Assembly: GCA_012517355.1 (NCBI GenBank)
Contig: JAAYVD010000071.1
Coordinates: forward strand, 49,610 to 113,609
From: Candidatus Rifleibacteriota bacterium
GTDB taxonomy: Bacteria; Muiribacteriota; Ozemobacteria; Ozemobacterales; Ozemobacteraceae
Direction: 5' to 3'
DNA length: 64,000 nucleotides
Below, in pieces: positions 50,057 to 57,526 of this stretch. The position numbers were made by a program, and so were the translations under genes. The notes below the pieces were generated by a model that saw nothing but the letters and a program-made list of their open reading frames with translations, did not search any database and was not told the origin of the DNA. Position 1 is the stretch's first letter. Each line of letters begins with the position of its first letter.

Positions 50057-50687
50057 GACAGCGGATCCAGTGTAACACAGGGAAGGGAGGGGGAGGATCG
50101 AGGGGTGTCTGAACATCCAGGCTTGGCAAAGACATTCGAGGTATGGATGGCCGGAAAAAGCGGGCAACATCTGCGACTGTCAGAAACCCCCGAAAGCCCT
50201 GCCACGGGATTCTGGCAACCACTCACGCATCCGGATGGGGGACCAAAACTTGTCTTGCCGCTGCCCGCAGGCGACCAGAGGGTTTTTCAGAGAGGACCCG
50301 ATGGGGGAATCGGTCCTTCGCCCCTCAGGAGAAGCAACCGTGTTTCCGAAGAAGAGCTGGTAGGCAGGCGGAACTGGGAAACGCCTCCTCGGGGGGGGGT
50401 ATGCCACTGGCTCGAATTCCGTATCATGTCCCCGGAATTCCATGTCCCCGGAATTCAATGTCCCCGGAATTCAATTCATGTCCCCGGAATTCCGGAATTC
50501 CGGTTCCCCTACCCCGTCCGCTGGGCCCCTCCCCTGGCTGAGCGGATCGCCTTTCTCGAGGGGTTCCTGGCTGGCCGGCCCGCGGCCCGGGCCCAAGACG
50601 CGGAGGGCCCGCGGGATCACTGAAGCCCCCTCCGGCAGCAGGGAAATTCCCCTCCCCCGCCGCCGCATTTTGCGGTAGAATCGGCGC
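50057..50687. repeat. Divergent intergenic region with tandem GTCCCCGGAATTC repeats
   Basis: No gene is seen in 631 nt. 50425-50440, 50441-50456, 50457-50472 and 50477-50492 are four copies of a 16-bp unit, CATGTCCCCGGAATTC (the third begins AA). They are preceded by GAATTCCGTAT, the full unit seen in the U32 gene. Unlike the U32 copies they run in one direction. Confidence 0.75.
50676..50681 (+). promoter_or_regulatory. Candidate -10 hexamer for a leaderless prenyltransferase mRNA
   Basis: TAGAAT is followed by CGGCGC and the GTG start at 50688. Spacing is six bases, as at 35890, 38911 and 39625. No ribosome site is visible. Confidence 0.45.
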
Positions 50688-51626
50688 GTGGAGCACAGCC
50701 TCGTGATCGCCTTCCTGCGCAGCCTGCGGCCCCGCCAGTGGACGAAAAACCTGGTGGTGCTGGCGGGCCTGGTCTTTTCGACCGAGCATCTGCTGGGCAA
50801 CTGGCCGGCGTGGCTGGCGGCGGGGGGGACGACGCTCCTGTTCTGCCTGCTGTCGGGCGGGGTCTACCTGATGAACGACCTGGTCGACGCGGACCGGGAC
50901 CGGCAGCACCCTGAGAAGTCGAAGCGGCCGATCCCCTCCGGGGCGCTGCCCGAGTCGACCGCCCGGGCGGGCCTGGCCGGGCTGCTCCTGGGCTGCCTGC
51001 TCTGGGCCTGGGCCCTGGCGCCCGGGGTCTTTCCGGCCGCTCTGGCCTATTTCCTGCTCAACCTGGCCTACACCTTCTGGTTGAAGCGGGTGGTGCTGGT
51101 CGACGTGATGTGCATCGCGGTCAGCTTCGTGCTGCGGGCCCAGGCCGGGGTGGTCTGCCTGCGCGGGGTGGACCCGGGGATCCAGATGTCGAAATGGCTG
51201 CTGATCTGCACCTTCCTGCTGGCGCTGTTCCTGGCCCTGGCCAAGCGCCGCCAGGAAATCCGGCGGTTCAAGGGCGATGCCACGCGCATGCGGGAGGCGC
51301 TGGCCGACTACACCCCCCATTTCATCGACGAGATGACCGGCATCATCTGCGCCTCCACCCTGATCGCCTATTCCATCTACACGGTGAGCCCCGAGACGAC
51401 CGCCAAGTTCGGCACCGACGCGCTGGTCTTCACCATCCCGCCGGTTCTGTACGGCATCTTCCGGTATCTCTACCTCATCCACGTGAAGGAACTGGGCGAC
51501 AACCCCAGCGAAATCATGCTGACCGACCGGCCGATGCAGCTCACCCTGGCCCTGTGGGTGGCCATCGTGGTCTGGGCCATCCACCTCCATCCCGGCGGCG
51601 GGGCGCCGCTGCCCCTGTCGCCCTGA
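50688..51626 (+). CDS. UbiA-family prenyltransferase, decaprenyl-phosphate phosphoribosyltransferase-like
   Basis: The 312-residue protein starts at GTG 50688 and has eight or nine hydrophobic segments. The start LRSLRPRQWTKNLVVLAGLV and the aspartate motif LMNDLVDADRDRQHPEKSKR are typical of the UbiA branch that transfers phosphoribose to polyprenyl phosphate (DPPR synthase, as in mycobacterial arabinan synthesis). ALAKRRQEIRRF and LTDRPMQLTLALW fit the same branch. It would supply a lipid-linked pentose donor for envelope polysaccharide. It is followed by a glycosyltransferase gene 40 nt downstream. Confidence 0.85.
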   Translation: MEHSLVIAFLRSLRPRQWTKNLVVLAGLVFSTEHLLGNWPAWLAAGGTTLLFCLLSGGVYLMNDLVDADRDRQHPEKSKRPIPSGALPESTARAGLAGLLLGCLLWAWALAPGVFPAALAYFLLNLAYTFWLKRVVLVDVMCIAVSFVLRAQAGVVCLRGVDPGIQMSKWLLICTFLLALFLALAKRRQEIRRFKGDATRMREALADYTPHFIDEMTGIICASTLIAYSIYTVSPETTAKFGTDALVFTIPPVLYGIFRYLYLIHVKELGDNPSEIMLTDRPMQLTLALWVAIVVWAIHLHPGGGAPLPLSP

Positions 51627-51666
51627 GCGACGGGCGCCCCCCCCCGGACCACGAAGGGAAGCCCCG

Positions 51667-52782
51667 ATGAGCCTGCCCATCGCGGCCAGACGGCCCACCA
51701 CGGCCGGGCCCGACCTGGTGCTCCTGCCCCGGTTTTCCCGCCTGGGGGCCAGCAGCCGCTACCGGTTCTTCCAGTTCCTGGGCGACCTGCAGGCGGCCGG
51801 GTGGCGGGTCGTGGTCCGCCCTTTGTTTTCCGATGCCTACCTGCGGCATCGGTATGCCGGCGGCGGGTGGCCGGCCGGGGCCATGGCCCGTTGCTATCTC
51901 GACCGCTGGCGGTACCTGCGGCGCCTGCCCCCCGGCACCCCACTGTTGATCGAGAAGGAACTGTTTCCCTGGGTCCCTCCGGGCGTCGAGGGGATGCTCC
52001 TGCGCGGGCATCCCTACGTGCTCGACTTCGACGACGACGTGCATGCCTGGTATGGCCGGCTGCCGATGCTGGGAACCAAGTTTTCCGCCATGGCGGGGCA
52101 GGCGGCGGGCTTGCAGGCGGGCAACGCCGTCCTGGCCGACCGGTGCCGCCGGTTCAACCCCCGCACCCGGCTGTTCCCGACCGTGCTGGAACCGGACGAG
52201 TACGCCCCCCGAGGCGAGGAGCCCCCGGGGCGGGTGTTGCGGCTGGGCTGGATCGGCTCACCGCTCAGCCGGCTGCACCTCGAGGCGTTGCTGCCGGTGC
52301 TCGACACCCTTCCCGAGGGCCGGTTCGAACTGCACGCCATGGGAACCGGGCCCCTCGCGGGGGGCCGGCTGCCCCTGACCACCCACCCCTGGTCACCAGC
52401 CGCCGAGAAGCGGTTCCTGCGCACCATCGATGCCGGCCTGATGCCCCTCGCCCCGGGGCCGTTCTCCGAGGGGAAGTGCGGGTTCAAGCTGCTGCAGTAC
52501 CTGGCCGCCGGGGTGCCCGCCGTGGCCGCGGACAGCCGGGCCAACCGCGACATCCTCGACGACGGAAGGGCCGGCCTGCTGGTCGCCACGGCCACGGACT
52601 GGGCCCCCGCCCTGACCCGCCTGCACCAGGACCCGGCCCTCTGGCGCCGGCTCGCCGCCGCCGGTCACCGGCGCGTCCGCCGCGAGTTCGCCGCCCGGGA
52701 CTGGGCCCCCCGCCTGGTCGACTGGCTGCGCGAGGCCCTGGCCCTTCCCGGGCCACTCTCCACCCCTTCCCGGACCGGTTGA
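51667..52782 (+). CDS. Glycosyltransferase family 1/4-like protein
   Basis: The 371-residue protein starts at ATG 51667 behind AAGGGAAG. It has the two-lobed GT-B arrangement: an N-terminal lobe (LVLLPRFSRLGASSRYRFFQ; PYVLDFDDDVHAWYGRLPML) and a C-terminal nucleotide-sugar lobe (LRLGWIGSPLSRLHLEALLP; LMPLAPGPFSEGKCGFKLLQ; AGVPAVAADSRANRDIL). The E of the FSEGKCGFKLLQYLA segment corresponds to the EPFGL-like glutamate of GT4 enzymes. It probably adds a sugar to a lipid-linked glycan in the cytoplasm; donor and acceptor are unknown. It may share a transcript with the UbiA-like gene. Confidence 0.85.
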   Translation: MSLPIAARRPTTAGPDLVLLPRFSRLGASSRYRFFQFLGDLQAAGWRVVVRPLFSDAYLRHRYAGGGWPAGAMARCYLDRWRYLRRLPPGTPLLIEKELFPWVPPGVEGMLLRGHPYVLDFDDDVHAWYGRLPMLGTKFSAMAGQAAGLQAGNAVLADRCRRFNPRTRLFPTVLEPDEYAPRGEEPPGRVLRLGWIGSPLSRLHLEALLPVLDTLPEGRFELHAMGTGPLAGGRLPLTTHPWSPAAEKRFLRTIDAGLMPLAPGPFSEGKCGFKLLQYLAAGVPAVAADSRANRDILDDGRAGLLVATATDWAPALTRLHQDPALWRRLAAAGHRRVRREFAARDWAPRLVDWLREALALPGPLSTPSRTG

Positions 52783-52927
52783 GTCCCGGTTCGGAAACAC
52801 CCTCGGAGGGCCTGCCCGGTCCATACCCGCGGAACTCGCCCCACGGCACGACGGGGGATGGCCTCAGATCACGCGTGAGGCTTCCCGGGCATGCCGTCAG
52901 CGCATTCCCGGTCGCGTGGGATTCTGG

Positions 52928-52933
52928 TATAAT
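52928..52933 (+). promoter_or_regulatory. Extended -10 promoter of the second prepilin operon
   Basis: TATAAT is directly preceded by TGG, an extended -10 element. No good -35 is seen. It lies about 117 nt before the first prepilin start codon (53050). The rest of the gap from 52783 has no recognisable gene. Confidence 0.6.
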
Positions 52934-53049
52934 CGGGGATAGCCGGTCAGACACGCCTCCGAGGATCTTTCACACCATGCCGGCACCTGGCGTGAACAGA
53001 GGATGGCGATGATTCATCTGACGAGACGGTCCCTCCTGCTCCCGGGCGA

Positions 53050-53643
53050 ATGACCGTCGGGAAGGGAAAGGCGGGCACGATGGCCGCTCCCGCAGTATCT
53101 GCCGCGGGGGTTCCTCCGGGCCGGCGGGCGTTCACCCTGGTGGAACTGATCGTCGTGGCGATGGTCATGTCCATGCTCCTGGCCTTCGGGTTCCGCTTCT
53201 TTACCCAGTTCAGCCATTCCATCGCCCCCAAGGTCTCCGACCGCCTGTTCCTGCAGATGGAGGCCCGCAACGCGGCCGACGTCCTCATCCGCCGGATCCG
53301 CGAGGGCAGCGACATCGTGCGGCCCCTGCTGGGGGAAACCTGCCCCTTCCTCCTGCTCAAGGACTCGGTCAACCACATGACCTTCTTCTATCTCGAAGCC
53401 GACCAGCCCCATACCCAGGCCTGGAAGAAGAAGGTGTATCGCCTGGTCACCTATTCGTCGGACTACTCCGGCACCTACCGCCCGGACCAGGAGAAGATCC
53501 TTCTCGATTCGATCCGGCGGCTCACCTTCACCCCGATCTCCCCCGACAGCGTCCAGATCAACGCCACCCTGGCCAACGCCAAGGAGGATTTCGAGTTCGT
53601 GGCGAACGTCGGGGTGATGAACCTGGGAAGTTTCGATGAATAG
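53050..53643 (+). CDS. Prepilin-like protein, GspJ/PilW type
   Basis: The 197-residue protein starts at ATG 53050 (ATG 53080 is an alternative). A leader of about 27 residues ends PGRRA before FTLVELIVVAMVMSML; Glu5 is present, but Ala replaces the usual Gly at the -1 position, which prepilin peptidases accept less often. The mature part (ARNAADVLIRRIREGSDIV; KVYRLVTYSSDYSGTYRPD) resembles minor pseudopilins GspJ/PilW. Its end overlaps the next gene by 8 nt. Together with the two following genes it forms a minor-pilin operon distant from the main locus. Confidence 0.82.
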   Translation: MTVGKGKAGTMAAPAVSAAGVPPGRRAFTLVELIVVAMVMSMLLAFGFRFFTQFSHSIAPKVSDRLFLQMEARNAADVLIRRIREGSDIVRPLLGETCPFLLLKDSVNHMTFFYLEADQPHTQAWKKKVYRLVTYSSDYSGTYRPDQEKILLDSIRRLTFTPISPDSVQINATLANAKEDFEFVANVGVMNLGSFDE

Positions 53644-55003
53644 AGCGCGCCAGACAGGTTTCACGATGACCGAACTGATGATCGGCGTCTCGATCTTCGC
53701 CGGGTTGACCCTGGCCTTCCTGCTGTCGGTCCGGGCCACGACCCGGGAGATCGACTTCAGCGCGGACTACTTCATGAGCATCCTGGTTGCCCAGAAGGTC
53801 GGCGAAGACCTGATGGAGGAGACCACCCTCAACCCGTTCGCCCTCGAATCGAGCGGGGTGGAAAGCCCCTCGGGCATCACCTCCCGCCTGGTCGACGGGG
53901 GGTCGGTCCACTTTTCCTTCCTGGAAGACCGGGCCGCGCCGTGGGGAAGGATCGACCCCGGGGTCGACGGCCTGTTGTCGGCGGATGTCCAGCCCCTCTA
54001 CGCCCAGGTCCGTGATTTCCGCCTCCGGACCCGGGCCCGGCGGCTGGCCAGCGATCAGGCCGTCCCCGACCGGAACCTGCTGGCGGTCAGCACAGAGGTC
54101 CAATGGAAGAACCAGGCCGACGGGCGAAAGTACGAGAGCGAGTTCCAGGTCTTCTCCCCGGTGACTGGAAAGAAGTTCGACGAGACCCTCGATGTGGGAA
54201 CCCTCCCTCTCACTCCCGCCGCCCTCGAGGAGGAGACCGCCCGATTCTTCTACCATCTGTCCGCCGAGGACTTGAAGGCGAAGATCGCCCAGTCCCAGGG
54301 AGACGAAAAGGCCATCTTCGAGCTGGGCAAGGTCCATTTCCTCTGCAAGGGGTTCATGCAGTCCGAGTATTACCGCAAGACCATGCAGGAGATCACGACC
54401 CTGAAGAAGAATCTTGCCAGCCCTTCCGGCCAGGACCTCTATGGAACCCACGTGGCCCTCGCCGCCCGCTGGTATGACCTGGCCAAGACCGCCTACCGCC
54501 TCGCCTTCTATCTCGAACGGAGCTTCGACCGGCTCATGGCCCATCCGGCCGGCCTACCGGGAGGCGTCGAAGGGATCGACCAGTCGCGGCTCGCCCAGTG
54601 CATGGCCAACTTCTCCATCATCTACGAACTGTTCGTGGGCGGGCTCGTGCAGACCCGGTCCAATTACCTCAAGCTCCTGGAACCGGGGTTCGCCGCGAAG
54701 GGCGGCAAGCGGCAGCAGCAGATCATCCTGCGCCTGCTCGACATCCACCGGATCCTGGGCATCAACCCGAACTACCCTCAGGGGCTGCCCGATTACCGGG
54801 TCTTCATCGACCAGATCCGGACCTTCAGCGAAGGGCGGCTCCCCTTCCTGGCGCGGTTCATGGACGACGAACGGGTCCTGGCCAAGGACCCCAAAGCCCT
54901 CCTGGCCCGATATCCCAATCTGAAGAGTATCCACGCCCTCCTTGCCGACCGGATGCCCCGGGTCCTGGCATTCGCCGGGCAGACGGCGACCACCGGGGAG
55001 TGA
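53636..55003 (+). CDS. Large prepilin-like protein
   Basis: The 455-residue protein starts at ATG 53636. Leader MNRARQTG, then FTMTELMIGVSIFAGLTLAF with Glu at the +5 position, so it should be processed as a prepilin. The N-terminal third (FMSILVAQKVGEDLMEETTL; LLAVSTEVQWKN) resembles GspI/PilV-type minor pilins. The remaining 300 residues are helical and unfamiliar (AEDLKAKIAQSQGDEKAIFE; YDLAKTAYRLAFYLERSFDR), far longer than normal minor pilins. The C-terminal region may be an accessory domain exposed at the pilus tip. The stop and next start overlap as TGATG. Confidence 0.78.
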   Translation: MNRARQTGFTMTELMIGVSIFAGLTLAFLLSVRATTREIDFSADYFMSILVAQKVGEDLMEETTLNPFALESSGVESPSGITSRLVDGGSVHFSFLEDRAAPWGRIDPGVDGLLSADVQPLYAQVRDFRLRTRARRLASDQAVPDRNLLAVSTEVQWKNQADGRKYESEFQVFSPVTGKKFDETLDVGTLPLTPAALEEETARFFYHLSAEDLKAKIAQSQGDEKAIFELGKVHFLCKGFMQSEYYRKTMQEITTLKKNLASPSGQDLYGTHVALAARWYDLAKTAYRLAFYLERSFDRLMAHPAGLPGGVEGIDQSRLAQCMANFSIIYELFVGGLVQTRSNYLKLLEPGFAAKGGKRQQQIILRLLDIHRILGINPNYPQGLPDYRVFIDQIRTFSEGRLPFLARFMDDERVLAKDPKALLARYPNLKSIHALLADRMPRVLAFAGQTATTGE

Positions 55004-56163
55004 TGCGCATGCGTCGATCGAACCCGCTCTTCCTTCTCCCGGGCCTGCCCAGGCGCCATTCCCGCGCCGGGATCATCTACGTGCTGATCATCTTCGCTTT
55101 GATCGGGGTCGTCTTCTTCGTGTCCACGATCTCCTCCCTGAACCGGAACTACCGCCGGCAGGTCTCCTTCACCGACCAGAAACAGCTGTCCTTCCTCATC
55201 GCCTACTCGGTCCTGTCGAAGACCCTGGCCCGGATCCACATGGAACCCTGGAGCAAACGGTTCTTCAAGGGCCAGCCGTGCCGGGAGACCAACGTTCCCT
55301 TGTATGGTGGGGAATTCAGCACCTACCTGGAGGACTCTCCCGGCAAGGTCCTGCAGTTCGACCTTTATGTTGTGGTCTCCCTCGGAGGCAAAAACGAGCT
55401 CTTCTTCTGGCGGATCGTCACCAACGACGACTTTTTCGACATCTCGAACCGGTTCCAGATCAAGTTCTTCACGATGGCCGAACCCTCCGAATTCCCCCGC
55501 GACGCCGCTACCGCCGGTCGATTCGCCTCCTACATCGACGGTCTTCTCGCGACCCGGAAGACCAACCAGCCCGCCTCGGACCTGATGGCCGGCCGGCTGC
55601 AGACCCTGGATGACACGCGGGAGATCGCCAAGATCCTCGGCGCCCGGGTTCCCGAGCTTCCCGGAAGCACCGCGCCGGGCGAGTTCTCCCCCAACACCCC
55701 GCTGACCGGCCAAGGCGAGGGCCCACCCTCCATCCCCACCCCGCCCGTCGGCACGCCTCCTCCCACCACCGTCGCGGGCTCCACCCCACCTTCTTCCGAC
55801 CCGCCTGGCGGGACCACCACGTCCCCACCCCCCGCCGGGACCAGCTCCCCCCCAGGCACCATGACCGACGACGAGGTCAACACCTACCTGGACCAGATCC
55901 GCGGGATCATCGCCGCGACGAAGAAGAAGGTGGCGCAGGATCTCCCAGCCGTGGCGCGGCCGGAGTTCATCAACCAGGTGGACCAGGTCACCGCCGAGCT
56001 GGAGAGTTACGCCCAGACGGCCCTGAATGCCCCCACCCCCGAGGCGAGGGCCAAGGCCGTCCAGGCCATCAAGAATGCTGCGGCGAGGGCCCAGAAGGTG
56101 GCCGACCAGGTGGAAGCCGCCGTGGCGGCTCTGACCGGGGGTCTGGGACAATTCGGATTCTGA
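55003..56163 (+). CDS. GspK/PilX-like prepilin protein with Pro-rich and coiled-coil tail
   Basis: The 386-residue protein starts at ATG 55003 with GGGGAG upstream, overlapping the previous stop by 1 nt. The leader ends HSRAG, then IIYVLIIFALIGVVFFVSTI, a pilin-type helix without the +5 glutamate, as in GspK, which caps the pseudopilus tip. A globular part (FLIAYSVLSKTLARIHMEPW; NELFFWRIVTNDDFFDISNR) is followed by a Pro/Thr/Ser-rich linker (about residues 220-285) and a helical C terminus (VAQDLPAVARPEFINQVDQV). The order of J-, I/V- and K-like genes parallels minor-pilin operons of known machines. Its exact type is unproven. Confidence 0.75.
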   Translation: MRMRRSNPLFLLPGLPRRHSRAGIIYVLIIFALIGVVFFVSTISSLNRNYRRQVSFTDQKQLSFLIAYSVLSKTLARIHMEPWSKRFFKGQPCRETNVPLYGGEFSTYLEDSPGKVLQFDLYVVVSLGGKNELFFWRIVTNDDFFDISNRFQIKFFTMAEPSEFPRDAATAGRFASYIDGLLATRKTNQPASDLMAGRLQTLDDTREIAKILGARVPELPGSTAPGEFSPNTPLTGQGEGPPSIPTPPVGTPPPTTVAGSTPPSSDPPGGTTTSPPPAGTSSPPGTMTDDEVNTYLDQIRGIIAATKKKVAQDLPAVARPEFINQVDQVTAELESYAQTALNAPTPEARAKAVQAIKNAAARAQKVADQVEAAVAALTGGLGQFGF

Positions 56164-56529
56164 CTCCCCACTACTGACTTCAGGGGGAGACCGACACGAG
56201 GTCGGAACTGCCCCGTTGCCGCCGTAGGAGGGCCGCGCCCAACGCCGGTGGCGCAATCCGCCAGGGAGCACCTCCCCGGCACCCGGCCGGCTCCCCACTG
56301 CCTCGCCAGGGGAGCCATGGGATGGGCCGGTGCCGCGTCCGAGGCGGGGCTGGTTCCTCCGGACAACCCTCCAGGCCGCTGGTTTCGGGGCGTGGGCGGG
56401 AACGGGTTCCCGGCTTGTCCACCAGGGTCCCCGCCACGTTCCATGGCCAGAGGTCGGGTTTGCAAAGGGAACAGGGTTCGGGGTAGCCTTGTTCCACCCG
56501 ATTCCCGCATCGCCAAGAGGTCTTCCGAC
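56164..56529. repeat. Intergenic region with hairpin motif
   Basis: CCGAC-ACGAG-GTCGG (about 56189-56203) is the stem also found at 11472, 23290 and 24350. No gene is convincing in 366 nt; a plus-strand frame crossing it from 56248 enters the Wzz-like gene but is Pro/Gly-rich and lacks protein features before 56530. Confidence 0.45.
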
Positions 56530-57399
56530 ATGCACCGGCATCTCCGTTCCACCCTGATCCTGGCCACCGTTTTGCTGGGCCTCCAGGTGGCCGCCGTGTT
56601 CCTGGTGTGGCAGGAACGGTTCGAATCCGGGGCGGTTCTGCAGGTCCTGCCTCCCAGCCACCTCGACCTCAGCGAGGACGTGTGCAACGTAGAAACCCTG
56701 CGGGGCCTTCTGGAAAGCCCCGATCTCTGGACGGAGATCCGCCAGCGGTTCGACCTCGAGCGCTCACCGGCCTGGACGGCCCGCCCCCTGATCGAGCGCC
56801 GGTTTCAGGAAGCCGACCCTTTGCAGGGGACGTTTCGCTTCCGCTTCCGGCATCATTCCCCCGCCATTGCCTACGAGGTGGTGGGGGCCCTGCTGGCGGG
56901 CATGGAAAGCCGCTGGCAGGCAGCGGTCCGGGCCAGGACCCGGTTTCTCCTCCAGCAGGATGCCCGGGTCCTCGACATGAACCTGGGACAATTCGACCGG
57001 CAGCTGGCCGCCATGCCCGCCGAGAAGACCGTCCTGGCGGTGGCCTCCACCAGCGCCTGGGCGGGCATTCTTCCCACCTTTCTCGGGGCTTCCCCCCATT
57101 TCGAGGACGTCCAGGCCCAACGTCGCAACCTGGGTCGGCGGCGGTCGGAGATCAGCATCATGCTCGACCAGCCCACGGGTTTTCCTGAGCTGGTGCCGCG
57201 GTGGCGGGTGGTGGTCCCACCGGTCCTGCCCGATCGGCCCGTCTGGCCCTCCCGCCCCGACCTCCTGGTCATCTCGATTCTCAACGCCCTCCTCTGGGCC
57301 GGGGGGTGGTTCCTGTTCCGTTGCCTGACCGTTCCCACACCGGCCGGGACGACGGGCATCGGGGAACCATCCGGGGGGTCGGCGGCGGCGGCCCGATGA
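56530..57399 (+). CDS. Wzz-like polysaccharide chain-length regulator
   Basis: The 289-residue protein starts at ATG 56530 with AGAGG 9 nt upstream. N-terminal (ILATVLLGLQVAAVFLVW) and C-terminal (LLVISILNALLWAGGWFLF) membrane segments flank a periplasmic helical domain (IRQRFDLERSPAWTARPLIE; HHSPAIAYEVVGALLAGMES; RARTRFLLQQDARVLDMNLG), the Wzz/PCP layout. No kinase domain is fused. Such proteins set the length of polymers made by Wzy, which is the next gene, in the same orientation. Sequence support is moderate; the topology and the neighbour are the strongest arguments. Confidence 0.72.
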   Translation: MHRHLRSTLILATVLLGLQVAAVFLVWQERFESGAVLQVLPPSHLDLSEDVCNVETLRGLLESPDLWTEIRQRFDLERSPAWTARPLIERRFQEADPLQGTFRFRFRHHSPAIAYEVVGALLAGMESRWQAAVRARTRFLLQQDARVLDMNLGQFDRQLAAMPAEKTVLAVASTSAWAGILPTFLGASPHFEDVQAQRRNLGRRRSEISIMLDQPTGFPELVPRWRVVVPPVLPDRPVWPSRPDLLVISILNALLWAGGWFLFRCLTVPTPAGTTGIGEPSGGSAAAAR

Positions 57400-57526
57400 C
57401 GAAAGGTCCGCAACGGCCCCTGGGCGGCACGCGAAACGGGCATTTCGCGCGGCCACCCCTGGCGGCAACGGGGCCCTTCCGACGTTGGGTCGAGCGGTTC
57501 CCGCCGCGCCTCGGCCCTCCGGCCCC
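57400..57526. repeat. Spacer with hairpin motif copy
   Basis: GCGAAACGGGCATTTCGCGC (57431-57450) is the clearest copy of the motif at 11425, 23335 and 24271. It lies between the Wzz-like and Wzy-like genes. Confidence 0.55.

Noticed and set aside
50425..50492. CRISPR-like short repeats
   Set aside because: The units are 16 bp and directly adjacent, without spacers, and match the palindromic repeat core seen in the U32 gene.
56248..56529. Longer Wzz-like protein starting at 56248
   Set aside because: The first 94 codons are Pro/Gly/Arg-rich over a repeat-bearing spacer. ATG 56530 has a ribosome site and is followed directly by the expected membrane segment.
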